Positions 60,901 through 64,000 of a stretch of 64,000 bases of DNA are shown here, one piece after another; the stretch's first letter is position 1; each line of letters begins with the position of its first letter. Position numbers and translations under genes: made by a program. The notes below the pieces were generated by a model that made no database searches, was not told the DNA's origin, and saw only the letters and a program-made list of their open reading frames with translations. This DNA is from Novosphingobium profundi (lineage in GTDB: Bacteria; Pseudomonadota; Alphaproteobacteria; Sphingomonadales; Sphingomonadaceae), in contig NZ_JABWCU010000003.1 in assembly GCF_018491765.1 (NCBI RefSeq), positions 186,001 to 250,000 on the forward strand, read 5' to 3'.

Positions 60901-61569
60901 CTATTCGATTTCGTTTGTCAGACGGGCAATGTCACCGTGTTTCAGCGTCTTTGCAAGGTGAATAAACGATTCGATGCTCAAAGCCATGATCTGCGGCATT
61001 TTGGCACGCCACGGCTTCTCGTAGCCCAGGAACGGCGTCGTTCCCTCCATCGAGGTGCTGAAGAACAGCGCCAGCGAATGGATTTCATCGTCGTCGAGAT
61101 CCGGGTTCAGGGCACGGATCTGTTCGCCGATCTGGCTATGGGCGACGCCGTAGAAGGCCTCGATCCGCTCGGCGATGAACGCGCTCTGGTTGGCCAGTGA
61201 CCACAGTTCGGTGAACAGGCGCGTCGTGCGTTTGCTGCAGATGTCCTCGAGGCACATCACGATGACGCGGCGCAGGCGCTCCTCGCTCGAGATATCGACG
61301 TTGCGCACGTCATCGTCGAGCTTGGCCTGGTAGCCCTCCATCATGTCGTCGAGCATGACCTTGACGAGCAGTTCCTTGCGCGGGAAGTGGTAGCTGACGT
61401 TGCCGACCTTCAACCCGCATTCCGCACCGATGCGCCGGATCGAGAAGGCGGCGGCGCCTTCCTCGATGATCACGCGCAAGGCAGCCTTGATGATGGTGTC
61501 GACGGTGTCCGCGCCGCGTGCGTAGACGCCGGGGCGCTGGTGTTCGGTGGTGGTCTCGTTCTTGGGCAC
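60901..61569 (-). CDS. TetR-family regulator next to the qhp operon
   Basis: 222 residues from a GTG at 61569; a start 26 codons further up is open but looks unstructured. The helix-turn-helix (TIIKAALRVIIEEGAAAFSI, IGAECGLKVGNVSYHFPRKE) is clear. The C-terminal domain resembles BetI/RutR-like sensors of small nitrogenous ligands (RRVIVMCLEDICSKRTTRLF, TELWSLANQSAFIAERIEAF). Probably controls the MFS gene behind it, 80 bases away, and perhaps qhp. Confidence 0.83.
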   Translation of the reverse strand: MPKNETTTEHQRPGVYARGADTVDTIIKAALRVIIEEGAAAFSIRRIGAECGLKVGNVSYHFPRKELLVKVMLDDMMEGYQAKLDDDVRNVDISSEERLRRVIVMCLEDICSKRTTRLFTELWSLANQSAFIAERIEAFYGVAHSQIGEQIRALNPDLDDDEIHSLALFFSTSMEGTTPFLGYEKPWRAKMPQIMALSIESFIHLAKTLKHGDIARLTNEIE

Positions 61570-61712
61570 TGTGATGCTCCACTGCCTCGTTCCAATTTCC
61601 GCCAGGGTCGGTCGCGCAGGCGAGGGGGCGCTGCGCGCGGCGGGCAACGCTGGGGAGGGCTCTCTAAGAGCCTTTCAGGTAATCGTAAACCGCGGTTCGG
61701 GAACCCGTGCGG

Positions 61713-63752
61713 TCAGGGCATGCGAGGGGCCGGGTAGAGCCGGTCGATCGGCCCCAAAGCGTGCTCGAGCGGGCCAAGCCAGGGTGTGTAGCGCTCCCAG
61801 GCGTCGACCCCGCTGGTGAAGATCGGCTGGCGGACCTGTTCCGAGCTGGCGGTGCGCACGGCGCGCGCGTTGGTGTGGAAGTCGAGGCAGGCCTGTTCGA
61901 AGGGGACGCCAAGGTAGTCGAGCAGGGCGCGGATCTGCGCTTGGGTCGAATGCACCATGTCCTCGTAGATCACGCGGTGCACCGCCCCCGGCGCGGCGGC
62001 ATCGTAAGCGGCCATCAGCGCGACATAGTCGCGATAGTAGCGCGCGATATCGGCGAGGTCGTAAGAGAAGGTCTGGCCGCGGGCGAAGTGCTGCTTCCAG
62101 CCCGAGAAGCAGCACGCCATGGGGTGGCGCCGCGCATCGATGATCCGCGCGTTGGGAAGGAGCAGCCGGATCAGGCCCACATGCTGCCAGTTGTTGGGCA
62201 TCTTGTCGAGGAACAGGGGCTTGCTTGTCTTTCGGTGGACGCGGGTCTTCTCGATGTACTCCTCGCCCAGGCGCAGGCGGTCCTGCGGGGTAAGAGCGGC
62301 GATCATCGCGGCGAAATCGGGAAATTCGCCTTCGTCGACGCGCGATTGCAGGCGGCTGGCGATGATCATCATTTCGGGCAGCTCGAGCGTGCCCTCGATC
62401 CGGCTGTGGCTGGCGAGGATCTGCTCGATCAAGGTCGAGCCCGAACGGGGCAAGCCGACGATGAAGATCGGATCGGGCGCTTCACAACCGCCGGGGCCCA
62501 TCTGCGCGAGCATCGCGGCGTTGAAGGTCTGCGCGGTGGCGGCGACTTCGGCGGAAAAGGCCTCGGGGTCGTGCGGGACGAGCGTGCGGCGCAGGCGGTT
62601 GCCCTTGTCGTAGTGCGCGAAGGAGGGGGCGGGTTCGCCGGCATCTTCGTACGCTTTGCCGAGCGCGAAATGGAGATGGAAGGTGTCTTCGCGAAGTTCG
62701 GGCGCGGCCGGGTCGATCGAGGCGAGGGCGGCTTCCATCGCGGCGATGTCGGCGGGGCCGAGCCGTGCAGTCTTGAGATTGGCGAGGCTCCACCAGGCCT
62801 CACCCATGGTCGGCTTCTGGGCGACGGCTTCGCGATAGGCGCAAATGGCCTCGGCCTGCTGACCGGTGGTCTTCAGCACGTGGCCCAGATTCTGCCAGAC
62901 CTGAGGCTGCTGCGGGCGTGCGCCCAGGATCTCGCGGTAAAGTTCCTCGGCGCGCGCATGATCGCCGATCCGCACCAGGACCGAGGCGAGGATGAGTGCG
63001 TGGGCGGGCGTGTCGACCGGCGAGCGCACGAGGACCTCGGCGTGCTCCAGCGCCTCGGCGAGGCGGTTGTTCTGGAGGAGCAGGCGGATCAGGAAGTCGC
63101 GCGCAAGATCGAAGCCGGGCGCGAGTTCGACGGCGCGCATGGCCCGGTCGAGAGCGGCGGTCATGTCGCCCCGTCGCCAGTGTGTCTCGCCAAGCAGGCG
63201 CACCGCGGGCGCGTCCTCCCCGCGCTGAGCGATCCGTGCTTCCAGCAAGGCAATGCCGTCCTCAAAGCGCTGCGCGTTCATCGCCATGGCCGCCTTGACC
63301 AGTTCGGGATCACGCGCCGAAGCGTGGACCCCCGAAAGATCGGCGCGCCAGGCGTCCATCTCGCGTCGTGAAGCGCGCAAGGCGCGTGCGAGGAGAAACC
63401 ATCCGCCGGCGATTGCGGGTTGCAGCCGCGTCAGGGCTTCGAGCGCGGGCAAGGCCTTGGCCGTCGCGCCGCAGGACATGGCGACTTGCGCCAGCTCCCA
63501 AAGGACGGCGGGAACGCGCGCTTCGCGCATCGCCAGCGCTTCGAGTCGCGGCAGGGCCTCGCGGGGTTTTTCCAGGCGTACCAGAGCCTGGCAGGCGAGC
63601 AATTCGGCCGGTGGGAAACCCGGCGACCGGGCCAGCAGAGCTTCGGCTTCCTCATGGGCGCGACGCGGGTTGGCATCGAGGCTTGCAGCGATTCGGGCAA
63701 GCGCCTGGGGAGAGGGGACGGTTGGCGTGGTCTGAAAGCTCTGTCCGGTCAT
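61713..63752 (-). CDS. TPR repeat protein with C-terminal sulfotransferase domain
   Basis: 679 residues from the ATG at 63752 (MTGQSFQTTPTVPS); an upstream ATG at 63851 adds 33 unstructured residues. Residues 1-370 are about nine tetratricopeptide repeats (for example AEELYREILGARPQQPQVWQ, AICAYREAVAQKPTMGEAW). The C-terminal ~260 residues are a sulfotransferase-3/TPST-like domain: PAPS-binding IFIVGLPRSGSTLIEQILA, KPLFLDKMPNNWQHVG, IDARRHPMACCFSGWKQ and VIYEDMVHSTQAQIRALLDYL. TPR-sulfotransferases are numerous in sphingomonads and caulobacters; acceptors are unknown. Confidence 0.9.
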   Translation of the reverse strand: MTGQSFQTTPTVPSPQALARIAASLDANPRRAHEEAEALLARSPGFPPAELLACQALVRLEKPREALPRLEALAMREARVPAVLWELAQVAMSCGATAKALPALEALTRLQPAIAGGWFLLARALRASRREMDAWRADLSGVHASARDPELVKAAMAMNAQRFEDGIALLEARIAQRGEDAPAVRLLGETHWRRGDMTAALDRAMRAVELAPGFDLARDFLIRLLLQNNRLAEALEHAEVLVRSPVDTPAHALILASVLVRIGDHARAEELYREILGARPQQPQVWQNLGHVLKTTGQQAEAICAYREAVAQKPTMGEAWWSLANLKTARLGPADIAAMEAALASIDPAAPELREDTFHLHFALGKAYEDAGEPAPSFAHYDKGNRLRRTLVPHDPEAFSAEVAATAQTFNAAMLAQMGPGGCEAPDPIFIVGLPRSGSTLIEQILASHSRIEGTLELPEMMIIASRLQSRVDEGEFPDFAAMIAALTPQDRLRLGEEYIEKTRVHRKTSKPLFLDKMPNNWQHVGLIRLLLPNARIIDARRHPMACCFSGWKQHFARGQTFSYDLADIARYYRDYVALMAAYDAAAPGAVHRVIYEDMVHSTQAQIRALLDYLGVPFEQACLDFHTNARAVRTASSEQVRQPIFTSGVDAWERYTPWLGPLEHALGPIDRLYPAPRMP

Positions 63753-64000
63753 GATCTGGTGTTCTGCTTCCTCTTGCAAAGATGAGTTTCCGATGCGGGC
63801 AATGCTCTTGGCGTGGCTGCGGCGAGGTTCAAGAAAACATGCGGAAGCCAAGGGTTAACGCAGCGGGGCGTTGTTCCTTGTGCGGCTCGAGTTCGACGCG
63901 CGTGAAACCGGAGCTTTGTTCGATTGGGTTGTGCGTCTGCACATTGGCAAGATGATCATTTCAGGGCTCCGGACAAGCGCGAAATAAACTGCTAAATTTC

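Noticed and set aside
61707..63371. A 554-codon plus-strand open frame
   Set aside because: It mirrors the TPR-sulfotransferase gene, whose repeats and PAPS-binding motif are clear; the mirror product is low-complexity Arg/Gly/Asp-rich.
1..64000. CRISPR arrays, rRNA operons, transposase genes
   Set aside because: No regularly spaced repeats, no rRNA sequence and no transposase-like protein were seen in any region.

Overview
The window is high-GC DNA with tightly packed genes. Its content points to a sphingomonad, most likely Novosphingobium or a close relative: TonB-dependent receptors, a three-component aromatic-ring dioxygenase, a TPR-sulfotransferase, DUF736/DUF2493 mobile-element genes and an aerobic cobalamin operon. 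This is inference from gene content; no 16S or other marker gene is present.

Left part (1 to about 37,360) reads as accessory DNA. It opens with a protein cut by the window edge that joins a PD-(D/E)XK nuclease-like domain to TPRs. Next come an exported esterase, an RcnB-like protein beside a two-component system, and a TetR gene with a tandem operator and a decayed efflux-pump remnant. A catabolic cluster follows at 6.8-15.8 kb. An AraC/XylS regulator faces a four-gene ring-hydroxylating dioxygenase whose gene order fits anthranilate dioxygenase (andAcAdAbAa). Two exported hydrolases and a TonB-dependent receptor complete the cluster. From 16.8 to 25.4 kb lies a conjugative mobilization module: DUF736, DUF2493, a small accessory protein, an RHH protein, a TraD coupling protein, a MobF relaxase/helicase, a lytic transglycosylase and an AlpA-like regulator. 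No mating-channel genes are present. The module is followed by small redox and detoxification units, each paired with a divergent LysR gene: an ene-reductase with a hydrolase, Ohr with an aldehyde dehydrogenase and a DJ-1 protein, and an aldo/keto reductase. Decayed fragments lie among them. The region ends at a 45-base 3' fragment of tRNA-Lys(TTT), from anticodon loop to CCA. This is the classic scar of a tyrosine-recombinase integration, so the left 37 kb is probably (part of) a genomic island.

Right part (37.4-50.8 kb) is a cobalamin regulon. Two cobalamin riboswitches point away from each other. The minus-strand one leads an unknown membrane protein, CobO and CobB. The plus-strand one leads a BtuB-like receptor, a DUF1636 protein, CobT, CobC, CobS, CobD, CbiB, CobQ and CobU. 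Genes for building the corrin ring are absent from the window. YaaA and a short-chain dehydrogenase follow.

The segment 50.8-59.3 kb (minus strand) is a complete quinohemoprotein amine dehydrogenase operon in the order qhpA-D-C-B-G-F-E, nearly all coupled by 4-base overlaps. It holds the di-heme alpha subunit, the radical-SAM crosslinking enzyme, the crosslinked gamma subunit, the beta propeller, a flavin monooxygenase, an ABC exporter and a subtilisin-like leader protease. Together they oxidise primary amines in the periplasm. A TetR-MFS pair and a TPR-sulfotransferase close the window.
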